Positions 1 to 12,622 of a stretch of 64,000 nucleotides of DNA are shown piece by piece. The notes beneath the pieces are model-generated. The model did not search any database and was not told the DNA's origin. It was given only the letters and a program-made list of their open reading frames with translations. The number at the start of each line of letters is the position of its first letter. Position 1 is the first letter of the stretch. Source of the stretch: Galbula dea (lineage: Eukaryota > Chordata > Aves > Piciformes > Galbulidae); contig VWZX01002922.1 of the NCBI GenBank assembly GCA_013399015.1, forward strand, positions 514,853-578,852, given 5' to 3'. Made by a program: the position numbers and the translations under genes.

Positions 1-1137
1 ATTAAAAAGAAAGTATTGATTTTGTGACAAAGTAGTTGAAAGTTGTATACTAGAAGGCTTTTTCTGAAGGGTGGTATCCTGTAAAACAAATCAACACAAT
101 TTACTAAAAGGTCTCTGAGCACCCATCCTACCTTTTGGAGTTTGGTTTGTTTGTTTGTTTTTCTCCATGAAAGTCAGTAACTGGTTAAAAATTAGTTTTT
201 CAAAGAGAACAGAATGGTTTAAGGAATGAGGGATACAGGACAGTGTTTTCCACTTTTCAGTGTCCCAGCTGCAGATTAGCCTGAGGTGATTGGGCTGGAC
301 TTTGCCATCTTGAAATGGAAGGGTAAAAAATAGGTGCTTGTGCCATGGTCGTTACTAAACACTACACTCCTTCCCTGAGCTGGTTGTCATCACAGCAAGA
401 CTCACAAAGGCTTGGTGGAGATCGCATCTTCTCAACTCTCTTCCAAGGACAGGAATCCAGGAGTTTGTGGGAAGACTCTCAGGTGCACAGCAAGCTGTGC
501 TCTGCTTGTCCTGATCCTCAAATCTCATTTGCTGTCAACCCAGCACAGGAACAGGTGCATTAGTTGTGTCCAAGTATTGGCAGAGCTAAAAAGCCTGAAA
601 CAAGGTGATTTCAGGGTGGAGAAGAAGAAACGTTTGCCTTCACCGTTCTCCCTCCAGCGATCCAAAGAGCTGCAGGCAGTTGAAGGTAGGTGTGTCACTT
701 CTGCAGCAGCAGTGACAGACTGCAATCCAGAGGATGAAGAAATGTTTTCAGATGCTTCCTTTCTGTCATATTACACTGCCTCAGGGAGGAAACCTAGCTG
801 CTGAATTGGAGAATTGCTGCAACTGAGTCAAGTGCTTCTGGCCTCCCACTCAGCTTTTCAGCTGTTGCTTCCATGGGAGAGTAAATAGGTGAGAAAGCCC
901 TCTGAAGAGAGCAGAAAGGAACAATTGCGTTTGAAGGCTCATTTCTTGCAGCAAGATATTTGCTGACTGAGCACACACAAAAAAGCTTTTAGCTATTTTC
1001 CTCAGCTGCTGCCACTCACAGGGCAACAGTCGGAGGCAGTTTCCTGTAAGAAATAGTGCTGACCCAGGTCTCCTGTTTAATCTTTCAACTCCCATGAGGC
1101 AAGGACTCAAAACTGGTTGCAATCCAGAATTCAGCTG

Positions 1138-1250
1138 GACTACCCTGTGGGCCCTTGGCCAAATTGTCTGCTGTGCCTCAGTTCCCTGTCTGTAAAAATG
1201 AAGAAAATACTCACGGAGCATTCTTCACAAGATTGCTACACGGGAAGGGC
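1138..1250 (+). repeat. MIR-like SINE fossil
   Basis: The stretch keeps the MIR core order: a 'CTTGGCCAAATTG' segment, then 'GTGCCTCAGTTCCCTGTCTG', then TAAAAATG and a diverged 'CACAAGATTG' tail. It is strongly diverged, as expected for an insertion shared by amniotes. Identified by eye. Confidence 0.65.
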
Positions 1251-4010
1251 TTATAAATAAAAACCCAAACCAACATCACCTATATTTACATTGGGTTCTC
1301 CTGCAAGTTGGGGAGAAAAAATAACCCAGACAGCTGTAGAGTCCCATTGCACATGAGCCAAACCCTGAATGGAAGCTCTCAATAAAGAAAACAGTGAGGA
1401 ATAAGCAATGCAGTCTCTGAAAAAGGCTGCGTAATTGCAGCTATAATTATGTAGCTCTCAAATCACGGTGCGCTTCATAGACAAAGGAACATCAGGAATG
1501 GAGGGACACTGGTAAGTTAAAGCAGCAACAAGTCTACAGCATCCTGGACTAACTAGTGTATTAGCCACTTGTCAATGTGCACTGCTACTGACTCTTTGTA
1601 GAATAAATGCTCAGATGAAAGTTGATGGGAAGAGGAGTGGAGCACAAGGGGAAGGCTGGGGTGAGTGTCCCAGGCAGAGACTGGAAGGATGAGGAGCAGA
1701 CTGGCAGGAAGCTATTAATGGAACACTCTCGGTGTGGCAGAGCAGGTCAGCAGCCAGAGAAGCAGGTGGGATGAGGTGGGAGATGAATTATGCGCTGATG
1801 ACAAGGGCAAGGTGCCCCACTGCTATGTGGCACATAAGAGGCAGTCAGTGGAGGTGGTGTAAGAGAGACATGATGTGTCTAAGAGTGAACAAATTAAAAA
1901 GCTGCATAACCAGTGGAGGAAAGGAGAGCAGTAGGAGGCAGATGTGAGGCTCTGGTATCCACAAAGTTTTAGCCACCTTGGAAGGGAGGGTGGAAGGAGT
2001 AGGGAGGGGGAAAGAGTAGAACTGTTGGCCTTAAAACTACAAAAAGGAACAGGTAGGAAGCAGTGTGGCCCCCACAGTAACTCCAAAAATGTGTGAAGGG
2101 AGCAGCATACGAAAGAAAAAGGGAATCCTCTGAGGTGAGATCCAGAAGGCTAAAGTGTATGCTTAGACCTGGAGATGGAACAAGTTGATTTGTGATTCAT
2201 GAACATAAATATACAGCTAGATTATAAGATGCGGTAGAAGTATTGAGTTTGGAAGATGCCATTACTGATTGGTATACATTGGCCTCTGATGTGTGTTTAG
2301 CTTAAAAATATCCAGAAAGGCAACGTAAAGGAGAAGTCAGCTGCTTATGACCTTAGCAGAAACACCGCTAGCTCCAGAAGACCCCCAGCTTTCACTTGCC
2401 AGTGCTTCTGTCCAGCAGTGCCCCAGTGAAGGCAGATAGAGTGGGTGCAAGCAATTCCCGGGAGTCAGAGAAAACAAAGAAATGGAGCTGACCAGACCTC
2501 TCCCCTGAAAGGCTGTTTCCAGAGAGACGTGTTGTAGGTGTAAAAGCAAAACTTCACAGGAAGTTACACTTGAAATCTGCTCTTTGATTTTTTTTGCCTT
2601 AGAAACGAAGAAGTAAGGACACAGAAATATACCAGGTGGCATCCCCTGCCTCTGTTCTGGCTGCTCATTCTCTAGACAGATCACCCTTCGGCTTGACTGA
2701 GACACTACACAGCAGCATTTATCCCACTCTATAACATCACTCTAAGTGAGGGCACACTCTGGCCACCCCAAAAACACACAAGGAGAAACTAGCATAGTGC
2801 CTAAGTTTTGATACAAGAGACACTCCTACTTTGGACTTCAGTAAGGAAGAGTTTCTAAGCCAGTCAGCCTGAGGCATTGTAATGGTCTTCATCCTGAGAT
2901 GGTGTCATGGGGACAGTGACCCAGGCTGTCCCTGAGTCTACAGACACCTTAATTCAGGCATAGAATTCATACCAGTGTTGGCAGAAAGATCTGTTATTTG
3001 AATTCTTCCAAAAGGAATACCCAACTGCATAATGCATTTATATTCCTCCAGTGCCTGTTTTTAGATCCATTTCTTTGCAACTCAATTAATCAAGATTTCG
3101 CTGCTCATTTTAAAGTAAGTAGCATTTCTCTTAGGAAGGCTTATAGCTTTCAGACTTAGAGGTTTAAAAATAATCAAACGGATTCTGAGCTAATCCAGAT
3201 TAATAACCATTCCTATCTGTTAATATCTGAACACTTTGATCATCGTATTTAAGAGATGCGTTTCTCAAAGGGGTAGTTTTCAGACTGGTATTTTTCAGAT
3301 CATTCCCCACTACTCTTTATTTTGAGGCTTGGTAGGTTACCCTGCTGCACCATTATGCAAAACACATACGAGGAAAGGAGAAGGAGGAGGAGAAGCTGTA
3401 ATAGAAATAAGTCATGGATCTGAGCTTATCCACATTCCTTTTTGCCTCTTCTCCTGACAACGGAGAATCCATAGATCTCTCCTTGTGTTTAGCCTATCCT
3501 CCTGAGGTGCTCTCTTCTGTTTGATCTGCCATCCTTCCGTGGGATCTTCTAGAACTCTTCCCTTGGGAGAGTGTGGGCATCTTTCCTTTTACTCTTCCAG
3601 CAAGGCTGGCTCAGTAACATGTTTCTGCTTGTCAGACCCCCACACCTTCTTCCCCACGCTCCTGTGTATATTTTCTTCTGTTGAAGAAGCAGCTGCATCC
3701 CCTGGGGAAAAATTCAGCCTGTGGCAGATCCCTGTCCCTACCAGAGTATCTCTGTTGTGACAGGCAGGATAAGAGAGACCAAGTCCAGTCTTCACGGCTC
3801 TATGTCCAATTTGTTGAGGCTGCCAATTAGTAGAGGAAGTGATGATTGGTTATCTTTTTTTTTCCTCATGCTGAAAAATGACCTAAGCCACAGTAAGGCA
3901 GAAAATTCAATTAGGCAGCATTGATCTTGGGAAAGACTGCAACTAATGGCTTAACATTTTACATTTCTAACAAACATTTAATTTACCCTTCTACTCTTAC
4001 TGCAAGTTGT

Positions 4011-4044
4011 GTATAGGATGTAGTGTATAGGATGTATAGGATGA
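4011..4044 (+). repeat. Short tandem repeat, GTATAGGATGTA-like
   Basis: Three imperfect repeats of GTATAGGATG lie within about 34 bases. Confidence 0.8.
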
Positions 4045-4536
4045 TGGGGTCATTTCATCCTCTTGTAACGTAATTGCCTTGCAATCCTCTTTCAACACTG
4101 CAGAGCAATGTGAATAGCAAATGACAGCTCAAATATAATTCATGCCAATGCTTGGGGTAACACTATGACAAGCAGTATGAGGGATGTACTGGTGGCTTTG
4201 GTCACCAGGTAGCACAGCAGCTTTCCAGCTAGGCTTCACCTGAAAGACATTAGCTGCAGGAAAGCTCTTTTGAACTTGGGCCCAAATCCACCATGGCAAG
4301 GCAAGATCCCAGCCTCTGTCCATCACCTCCAGGAAAGCTCTGGCTAGCACTCAGCATTATAGAATGAGAGGTAGTCATGATACCCATGGGAGGAAAAAAC
4401 CACACATGAGTCCCAGTATGGGAGACTCGGTAGTCGAGACATTTAAGATGAGAAACAGATAGGCTCTTGCTCTGGATGTCCAGGACAAGCAGCTATACGC
4501 TGCTGTGGGACTACACAGCAATGCTGGGAAATAAAT

Positions 4537-4713
4537 TCAATCATCTGGAAGTGGTTAGGATTTGGCGCTGTCACCACTGTGACCTGGGTTCAATTCCCGG
4601 TCAGGGAAGCTTTGTTGTGACCTAGTCTTAGAGAATCCTGCTCTGGCAGGGGGTTTGGAGTAGATGATCTTTCGAGGTCCCTTCGAACTCCTAACATACT
4701 GTGATACTGTGAT
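4537..4713 (+). mobile_element. tRNA-Glu-like head joined to CR1 3' tail (SINE-like)
   Basis: Positions 4537-4608 line up without gaps over 72 bases with vertebrate tRNA-Glu. The A-box side (AGTGGTTAGGATT), the GGCGCT-xTCACC anticodon region and the B box with 3' acceptor arm (GGGTTCAATTCCCGGTCAG, then GGAA) are all visible. The 5' acceptor strand no longer pairs with the 3' one and the anticodon reads GTC, so it is not a functional tRNA. From about 4609 the sequence becomes a CR1 3' end (GTGACCTAGTC, CTCTGGCAGGGGG, TAGATGATCTTTCGAGGTCC) and ends in TACTGTGATACTGTGAT. A Pol III tRNA head with a LINE-derived tail is SINE architecture. No clear target duplication is visible. Confidence 0.8.
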
Positions 4714-6899
4714 CACTTCCCTGGCAAATTAGTTAGATCAGGCTGATTCCCTGTCTTCATACACTCAGTGACCTGCCGGTCCCTTTTGTTCTGAACTCAT
4801 CTGCTTCTGGAAGATAAACACAAGGTACGCCCATGGTGACCTTTAGAACTAAAAACCTTTACACTTTGCATAACTCTGCAGATATATATGCCATAATATA
4901 AAGTAAGCTAGAGTAATTATGAAATAAATCCTTGCCCCAAAGAGATACCCAAGCGCTAATGGTGGAGCACACTGCCAAGCACAAACTACAGCTCAACCAG
5001 AGAGGAGCATACTGCAAACACCCAGAGTTTTTGCAAAAGGAGGGAAGAAAGACTAGCCAACATGAACAGGCTCCAAGGGCAAGCTGAAAGAAGTCAGAAA
5101 GCCAGAGGAGAAGAGAAAGAAAGTGAAGCAGATGTTTCACCACTGTGTGAGGGCCCAAAGGTAGGGGTTGTAAGACATGATGAGAAAAGATATGCTGGTA
5201 TAAAGACAGTCATGGAAAAGGAAGAGGAGCTCTGAGTCTCACATCCACAGGTCTGCCTCTGTCCTGCTATGCTACGTTTGGCAAACCATCTTCATCAAAT
5301 TTCCCTTGTCATCTTTGTATGTCTTGGCTTCTGACTTGTGAACTCTTTGGAGTAAGACTAGCATTTCTACAGGCATATGAAGCACCCACTTCAATAACTC
5401 TTTGAACTCAACCAGTTAATTTCTATCATGAAGGACAGCAAAATTTGGCAGAAGGTGAAAAGTTACTGAATAGACTTGGGCACAGGCAAGACTCATCTGT
5501 TAACAAGGACCAACAGCTAATGCTGTGGGGATGAATGAGAACAGGATGCTGGAGAGGAGAGGGCAACACTGGCCACTAAGAGCACAGCTTGCTCACAGCA
5601 GTGAGGTAAGAGAAAGAACAACGTAGAGAAAGAAATGTTAAAATCAAGATATGTGGGTGGAGGTGGGGAAAAGACAAGCAATGATTTGCTAGAAAAGGCA
5701 GGTGCTATTTTAGTCAGACTGGGTTAATTTCAGCTCTGATGTAACTCCATTTACGTCAGTTTTAGTCAGTTGAATTACACAAAGGATTAATTTAGGTCAA
5801 TGATTTGAGGTGAGAGTGAGTCAGCTCAAAATAAGTTTTGGGGTGCAAGGAAGAGATGTGAAACAAGGACCAGGTGAAGAACAGGAGCTATCCTGGATTT
5901 GGAGAGATGTTGAAGAAGGGAGAGTGAGGATGAGAGAGGGCAAACGAGGGAGCAAAGACAAACAAGCCACAGGACTGTGCAGGGATGTTTGCCAATGATT
6001 TTCATTCTAACCCAGGACAATCTGCAAAGAAAGACAGTCTGCTCCCCGAACTCTGCATTGTAGGGGTTATTTACCCTTTACTTTTTCTCCTAGTCCACCT
6101 CCCTTTGCCACTCTTCTGGGCAGCTCACACACCAACATACCATAATCACTGAGAGATCATAACAATTAAGCTTTGATTTTTTTTTTGGTGTTTAATCTCA
6201 AAATATTCCAGATTTAACATGAAATACACTTTGGATCACGGTTGCAGAGAGAAATGGATGCATTTGGCAGTGAGAATGAGTCTGATCAACTCGTGGTACA
6301 GCTTCTCTGGAGTTGGTGGAAATGAATTTGTTCCATTAATTCTCCAGTGACAGCATGAAAGCCAAATGAAACCAGACAGGACCATTCTCAGGCTGACAAA
6401 TGCATCCACACCTTAAATCTCACCAGCCTGCCCATGGAACACATGGAAAAAGTGTCTGAAAACATCTTTAAGGTTTACAAAGAAGTGCCTCTCAGCAATG
6501 CATAACAAATGAAAGAATGATGCAATTACACTTAATGAAATGAAAACAAAAAATAGTTGAGCACATCTCTGGTTTCCTTCTCATTCCACTCTTTTTCTTT
6601 TGTTGCACATGCTTTCCATTAATTGTTTCTGATGCCTCTTTTAAATTGGTGTTTGTTTACTTGTAGTGCTGTGTACTGAAATAATGTAACACCATGAATC
6701 CCTGAAGTTTCTTTTCTCTCCCTTGTCCTCGTTTCCCCTAGCTTTTATTTTCCCATTCCGTTTTTATTAGAAATTGTGGTCTTCAATTCTACATTATTTT
6801 CATTCCCTTTCCCTACAGCTTGGCGGTGTTTTAATTCCTCTCTTCTCATGTCCTTTGTTGAGTATCAGCTTTAATTGAGAGAAGAAGAAAGTCAGTAGG

Positions 6900-7496
6900 T
6901 GTGATGGTTTGGACCTGACTCCCTGCCAAACGCCCAAACTCACAGTGAAATCCTTCCCCCCTTTCCCTCTCAGAGTTTTAGAAAAAAAAACTGAGAGAGA
7001 AACTAAAGAGCCTGAAACAACCCAAATTATATCAAAAGTATTTATATTTACATATATAGCAGTTATATACAATTAAAATACTATGTACGTGGTAGGGGAA
7101 CCACCCCCCAAGGGAAAGGGAAAAAGGGAAGGAAAAAGGGAAAAAAGGGAAAAGGGAAACTAAAACAGGTATGTACACTCAAAACCCAGAATAGAACTAA
7201 GAAGAACAGAATCTTACAACTCTCCTTAAGATAGCAGAGTCTCACTGACCGACGCCAGCAACAGCTGCCTCTCAAGGCCTACAAGGCCTGCAAGGCTTGA
7301 CTCCTCCACACGGGTGAGACCGATAGCAGAGAATCTGCATCCTCCGATTCACCGGAAGGGAAAGAGAGAACAAGGGCCTCTCCCCCTCTGTATTTATACC
7401 CCAGTTACGTAAAATCGTACGGAATACTGGGTAAACATGGTCACTTCCCTGGTTACAAGCTAGTTACCAGGAAAAGGCCTGGGTCAAACCATTACA
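6900..7496 (-). mobile_element. Solo LTR of an endogenous retrovirus, 5-bp TSD
   Basis: The 597-bp block starts TGTGATGGTTTGGACC and ends GGGTCAAACCATTACA, imperfect inverted termini with TG...CA ends. It is flanked by a perfect direct repeat GTAGG (6895-6899 and 7497-7501). On the minus strand a TATAAATA box (7398-7391) sits in a GC-richer stretch, which suggests the LTR reads on the minus strand. An internal GGGAAA-type purine tract spans about 7117-7158. No gag, pol or env lies next to it, so this is a solo LTR. A 5-bp duplication fits ERV class III or some class I elements. I do not recognise the exact family. Confidence 0.88.
7117..7158 (+). repeat. GGGAAA-type purine-rich low-complexity tract
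   Basis: Near-repeats of GGGAAA/GGAAAAA inside the solo LTR. Confidence 0.8.
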
Positions 7497-7741
7497 GTAG
7501 GCTCTATGGTTAAAGATTAACTTTAACCATCTCTTTGACACTTAGCCCAAACTCAGCTCCCCTACCTTCTCACCTTCCACAAACACTAGGTACTGCACAA
7601 GAATTAAACACTCACAAAGTGCTCTCATCCTGTATTCAATCACCATAATAAATACAAATTCTCTTCTGTAACATTCAATCATTATATTTAGCCTTAATAT
7701 CATGCTTTTCATCTGCAAACACCCACACAAGCATTGGTTAA

Positions 7742-7858
7742 TTTGTCCTTACAACAGCCCTGCAAGGTAGGTAATTACGTGTTATTATCTCCATTTTACA
7801 CACAAGGAAACTGCAGGAGAAATTACAAAACTCCTAACAAGCTCACATACCCACAGAT
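7742..7858 (-). repeat. MIR/L3-like fossil, reverse orientation
   Basis: The stretch reads like the reverse of a MIR 3' half: ACAACAGCCCTGCAAGGTAG, then TTATTATCTCCATTTTACA, AAGGAAACTG, and a diverged CTCACATACCCACAG. Highly diverged; assigned by eye. Confidence 0.65.
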
Positions 7859-9529
7859 TTAAACAGGTACTAACTGTATCTTCTACAAAGAGACATATAC
7901 ACACAGTAGTCTACATACATATTAGTGTACACTGAAAATAAGGGGCCAGCACGCTTGCTGTAAGACTGGACAGGTGCTTGACACATTACATCCACCAAAA
8001 AGGGAATTTCTCAGAATATGCAATTGCCCTGGCCAGCAGAGGAGAGGTGCAGGAAGCAAACAGCAAGCTCTTTGCAGCACAGAGTTTTTTGGGCAGCATT
8101 TCATCTTCTCACTTCCCTGCAGATGAGCAAGGCATATTATTCCTTGCACCCATGTACATTTTCTGAAGCACTACCGAGGTTTGATTTCATGTTTGCCGCT
8201 GGTTCTGACAAGAAGTTGGGAAAACCCAGTCATGCACAACCCCTGAGTGAGCTCGTGACCTATTTGAATGCTAATTGCCTCTTAATTCTCTCTTCAACTA
8301 GTTCTACTGCTTATCAATATGTCATGATGAGAAGATAATAGACCTTCTGAACTACAGGCAAACCACACTCAAACCCATAGAAATATGGAAGAAACATTAG
8401 TGGGAAAGCCAGAGAATGAAAATGAAGGCACAAGTAATTAACTTGGATCCAGGATGTCCGCAGCCTGTGACAGAGCATCCTGCATGCAGCAACTCCCTCC
8501 AACCGCGGGGACAGGGTGCTCTGTTCTCATCCCACACAAGCATTCTCCTGCAGCAACCCTTGTGCAGTGGAGGCTCTAGGGGCTCTACAGGGTCTGGAGG
8601 GGTCCATTTTGCAGGGTCAGATCCTCACATGTAGTCAGACATTGAATTCTTACTTATGTAAGGGAGCTCTATTGCAACTGATGACCATTAAATGCCATTA
8701 ATGGGCATTAGATGCTATTAGTATAAAAAAATTGGATGTGAAAATAAAGACCTCTGTAAGGATTTGGGCTTTCGTGACTTCCATCTTCATTGTCCTTCAT
8801 TCAGTGTGACACTGAGGCTCTCAGGGACTTGAGAGTCATGATTTGATGAAAACTGTCCTCTTCTTCCTTTACCTGTCCTCCTGTTTAATTTTCTGAACCT
8901 TCCTCATCCTTTCTCAGCTTAGATATGTCCACACAAATGATGTTGTCTTTTCACGTCTTGTGTTTAGGGTGGGACTGGGGACAAAGCTCTCGGACAGAGT
9001 TTGCCGAGATGAATACATTGCTTACTCCATGAAAACTGACACAAAACCCTCTGTCTTCTCTGTATCAGTAAAAATGTTGCTAAGTCTGTATCATTGCTAG
9101 AGTTTTTCCTATTCCAGATTTTGTTAAAATCCTTTACTGTATTTAGCTTTTCCAGCCAGGGTTGTGTCCTTCATGTATCCAGTTCTTGGTGTCAGTTTTC
9201 TATATTTCATAATTTCTCCTTTAGAAAAATTGCCACCTCCCCCTTTATTTATTTTAATTTGTTTAGATCTCCCCAGCTGGTGTGTGTTACTTTTTTATTT
9301 CTAATTGCTGTCTGAGCTCTGCCACCAAGCTAGCACAGGCTGCTGCTTCCTAAAACACAGACATTGCTGCCAAAGCTGCAATTCCACAGAATTCTGCCAA
9401 ACCTGCATCACAGGGGTCCTCTCAGCTTCACCCCTTATTAATTGCAATCAATCATTCACACCACAGGAGTGACCCAAACATATAGACTAGTTCATGACCT
9501 GACTGTCTGTGTCTTGTGCAGGCAGGAAG

Positions 9530-9612
9530 GGAAGGTCATCCCTGTTTTACAAACTACAAGTTGCCAAGCTGAGGCAAAATGATTGTTCCAGGTAAAAATT
9601 GCAGTCCTACAT
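9530..9612 (-). repeat. Possible MIR-like fossil
   Basis: Weak match to reversed MIR: CATCCCTGTTTTACAAACTA, then GCTGAGGCAAAATGATTG. Too diverged to be sure. Confidence 0.3.
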
Positions 9613-10890
9613 AGATGAGTGTCTTTGTTTTGGGACGCTTCTTTCCTTGGAGCTCTTTAGCTGGGTATTAAAGGATCAGATCCCCACTAGAGCATCTGTG
9701 CTGGCAAGGTCATGCTAGACTCAGCACATGGACTGGCTGCCCATGCCTGAGCATGTCTAGAGTGGTTCAGCTCCCCTCTGCTCCATTCACTAGACATAGG
9801 GAAACTGCATTCCTTCATTGGGAGCAAAGCTGTGAGAGGGCAGAAACACCAGAGAGCACTGACAGTGGAGTTAGTCCTTGCACAGGGGTGCTGCTCTAGG
9901 TCCTCTAGGACAAACAAGTCTTAAAAGAGATTTCAAGGGAGAGAACTACTTTACTTATATAACACACACTGAGATGTTCAGATGAGTCAAAATTGCCTGC
10001 TGCTTTGGCCATCACAGTGATCTATCCTGCTTCATTGCTTCCTCCTGTTACTTATGTCTACTTGCCTGTATCCTCCTCTTACCACTTGCTGGAATCTGCA
10101 AGAGCTCTGGGGCATGGCCATAGTGCCAGCACCACTGAGTCTTGGTCTGTGTTTAGTGATACCAAGTGCTTATGGCAACAGGGAAATGGTAAAAATAAAT
10201 ATGAAAATACTAGCAAAACTGAAAAAAACCCCAAACAAACAACTGCACACACATTAAAAAAGAGAGTGTGCACTAATGTCCATGATAGGTGTAGTGAAAT
10301 GTAGAGCAAATCACCAAATCTACATGAGAAAGACAGTGATGGGCATGGTGAGCTTTAGGAATACTGTATGATGAATTTCAGGATCATAATGAAGCATTTG
10401 AGCTGAAAATGCAGAAGGAAGGAGTTATAAGCTGCAAAGACAAAGTCAAGAGCTTCCAGCTAGTGGGAGAGAGCAAAGTTGCAGCATGCACATAGAAGGC
10501 TGGTGTGATTGCAGTGCATAGCCAGCCAAACATTGTCTATACTAGCAGTACCGATCCTATTTGAAAGAGTTTTGCACCCATGCTCTTAAGTAACACAGCA
10601 TGCTCAACATAAATTTGAATTTTGCACGAACAAAAGACAGCTTCATTAAGAATGGGTTAGTCAGTTTTGATTAGTGTGCTCTGAACACAACAGGTGTCTT
10701 GTATATGCTAGGCTTCAGGCTTCAGCCTCCTTGGACACTGTGTTCCTCAAAAAGCTAGCTCTTCTTTATGTGGGATAGCCATTTAAGCACATTTACAACA
10801 CAGTCATTCTTCACTGCCTCCTCTGTAAGGTCTATTTTACTACACCGGATGGGCCTTCACTAAACACAGTGTCCTCTGCTTCCTCTGTGT

Positions 10891-11062
10891 TGGAATAGGC
10901 TGCCCAGGGAGGTGGCGAGTCACCATCCCTGGAGGTTTTTAAAAAGAGGATAGATGTGGTTCTTCAGGGGATGATTTAGGGATAAGAGTAGTGTAGGGCT
11001 ATCGGTTGGACTAGATGATCTTGAGGGTCCTTTCCAACTGTAATGATTCTGTGATTCTGTGA
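10891..11062 (+). mobile_element. CR1 LINE, 5'-truncated 3' end
   Basis: This starts within the end of the CR1 ORF2 (GGAATAGGCTGCCCAGGGAG) and runs to ATGATTCTGTGATTCTGTGA. The last ~125 bp is nearly identical to the copies at 30545-30671 and 54441-54570, so it belongs to the same young subfamily (shared GGGCTATCGGTTGGACTAGA). Confidence 0.93.
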
Positions 11063-12232
11063 CTGTGTGCAGCCATGCAGGATGCTTGGCTTGGCCACTT
11101 ACTGTGAAACAGTCATGCCACTGTTACCAACTTGACTTATTTACTGAGCTGAACTGGCTCTAAATTAACCAGCTGTTTTTCCTAAACAACACATTTTCCC
11201 TGTACAAACATGGTTGGACACCCCCCCCTCTTTTGCAGCAGCTTTTTCAAAAAACTGGAGGTGACAGAAATATTGAAGGTAGAAACAATACAGCATAATA
11301 TGAAGAGAATGTGGGAACAGCTTTGGAGCTGTGGTCAGCTTTGTCTGAGTCATGAGAAAAGCGAACTATGAGGCTTTAACCATATTAGACTGTCTTACAC
11401 AGGTAAACATAAAGATTCTTTAAATAGATGAAAGATGATAATTATAATTTCAAAGAGGAGTAAATCACTACCCACACCCTTTGGCTTTTTACATGAAGAT
11501 CTTATCAAATGAAAGTATAGGCTGAGTTTCTTTCTGGAATAATGAGGCAGAACCTCAGCTAGTAAAAATCAGAATAGCTCCATGGACATAAAACATACAA
11601 CGGTGACTTTCTCAGACAAAGCCATCTCAGATGTCTTGTCAGGTACCTCCTTCCTCTAAGAGTCACACGCAAGCCTCAGTTTGCCACAGCTGCATAATCA
11701 AGCTATAAAGGACTGCTGTTCAGAGGCAGCTTCTTCTAGACCCAGGGAAGTTAGCACTTCAGAAAACTAGGCTTCATGTTTAAATGTTTATTGTGAGGAC
11801 AATAAACACCACCAGATTTTTGATAGTAACAGTATCTGTCATCTTAGTGGTTAGTCTTCGATTCACTGACAGAGCCAAACACTTCAGAAGACCAAAGGAA
11901 CAGTTGTGACTGTCTCCAGCTTCCCATAACCAAGGCCAAACTATTTCATCCAGTAAATTTTATATCCAGCCCTCTTGCCAGCCTTAAGCTGGAGACTGTG
12001 TGGAAGAGACCACATCAAGATTGCTGCGCTGTTCAAAGGGTTAATGAACCTTTTCTTTTAAAATAGATATACTTTATTTTTAGACACAATTTCTGTAAAG
12101 TCAGTGCAAACCACCCATTTGTGTGTCTTGACACCTTACCTCTTATTTTTGCAGTCCTAAATGTAAGATGTTTATGACTGGTGTTCCAGAGTGCTTTCTG
12201 CTGTTTATGTGCTTGTGAAATGTCTGTTCTCT

Positions 12233-12622
12233 TCAAGTCATGCACATTTTAAATGAGAATATGCAGGTGTGATTTTGGTCAGCTGATGCCGAAGATTGAA
12301 ACTTGTAAGCACTGGTGTGCTCTCCAATCTGATAAACATGACTGATAGCTGCACCCCACCCAGAAAGAGAAGCATCAGCAAATGACACTAATTTAGCTAT
12401 TTCACAGGGCAGCAAAGTGCCTCTTGCAATTATTTTTCTTTTCTCCTGAAAAATTTCTTCACTCCCCTCAAAGGTAATGTTGATAATAGCTTGAATGACT
12501 GAGAATTTTAGTGTTGTGACCTTGTCAGGAGTCAGGGATTTTTCCATACAGTCCAAAATAAAAACCCAAAAATCTCTTACCCCACTGCTGCTTAAATCAA
12601 AACATTTTCTGTGAGCTCCCAT
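12233..12622 (-). other. Orphan 129-codon ORF with RNase-H-like motif
   Basis: An open frame of 129 residues. Residues 81-90 read FADASLSGWG, followed by AAI. This resembles the first catalytic aspartate motif (hydrophobic-x-DA-S/T-x-x-GWG) of RNase H domains in BEL/Pao, DIRS and some other reverse-transcribing elements. The rest gave no match by eye. I saw no reverse transcriptase or integrase sequence in the flanks. At 129 codons the frame could be chance, since other apparently non-coding frames here are as long or longer. Confidence 0.25.

Larger units (their letters stand above)
1..4536. other. Non-coding stretch downstream of GRAP2
   Basis: No exon or gene was recognised apart from the MIR-like fossil near 1.2 kb. 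Frames up to 130 codons at 0.4-1.2 kb show no domain. Confidence 0.6.
7502..10890. other. Non-coding stretch
   Basis: Apart from the MIR-like pieces at 7.74 and 9.53 kb nothing was recognised. A near-palindrome around CCATTAATGG lies at about 8696-8705. Confidence 0.55.

Noticed and set aside
4537..4608. Functional tRNA-Glu gene
   Set aside because: The 5' acceptor strand does not pair with the 3' strand, the anticodon position reads GTC instead of CTC/TTC, and a CR1 tail follows directly.
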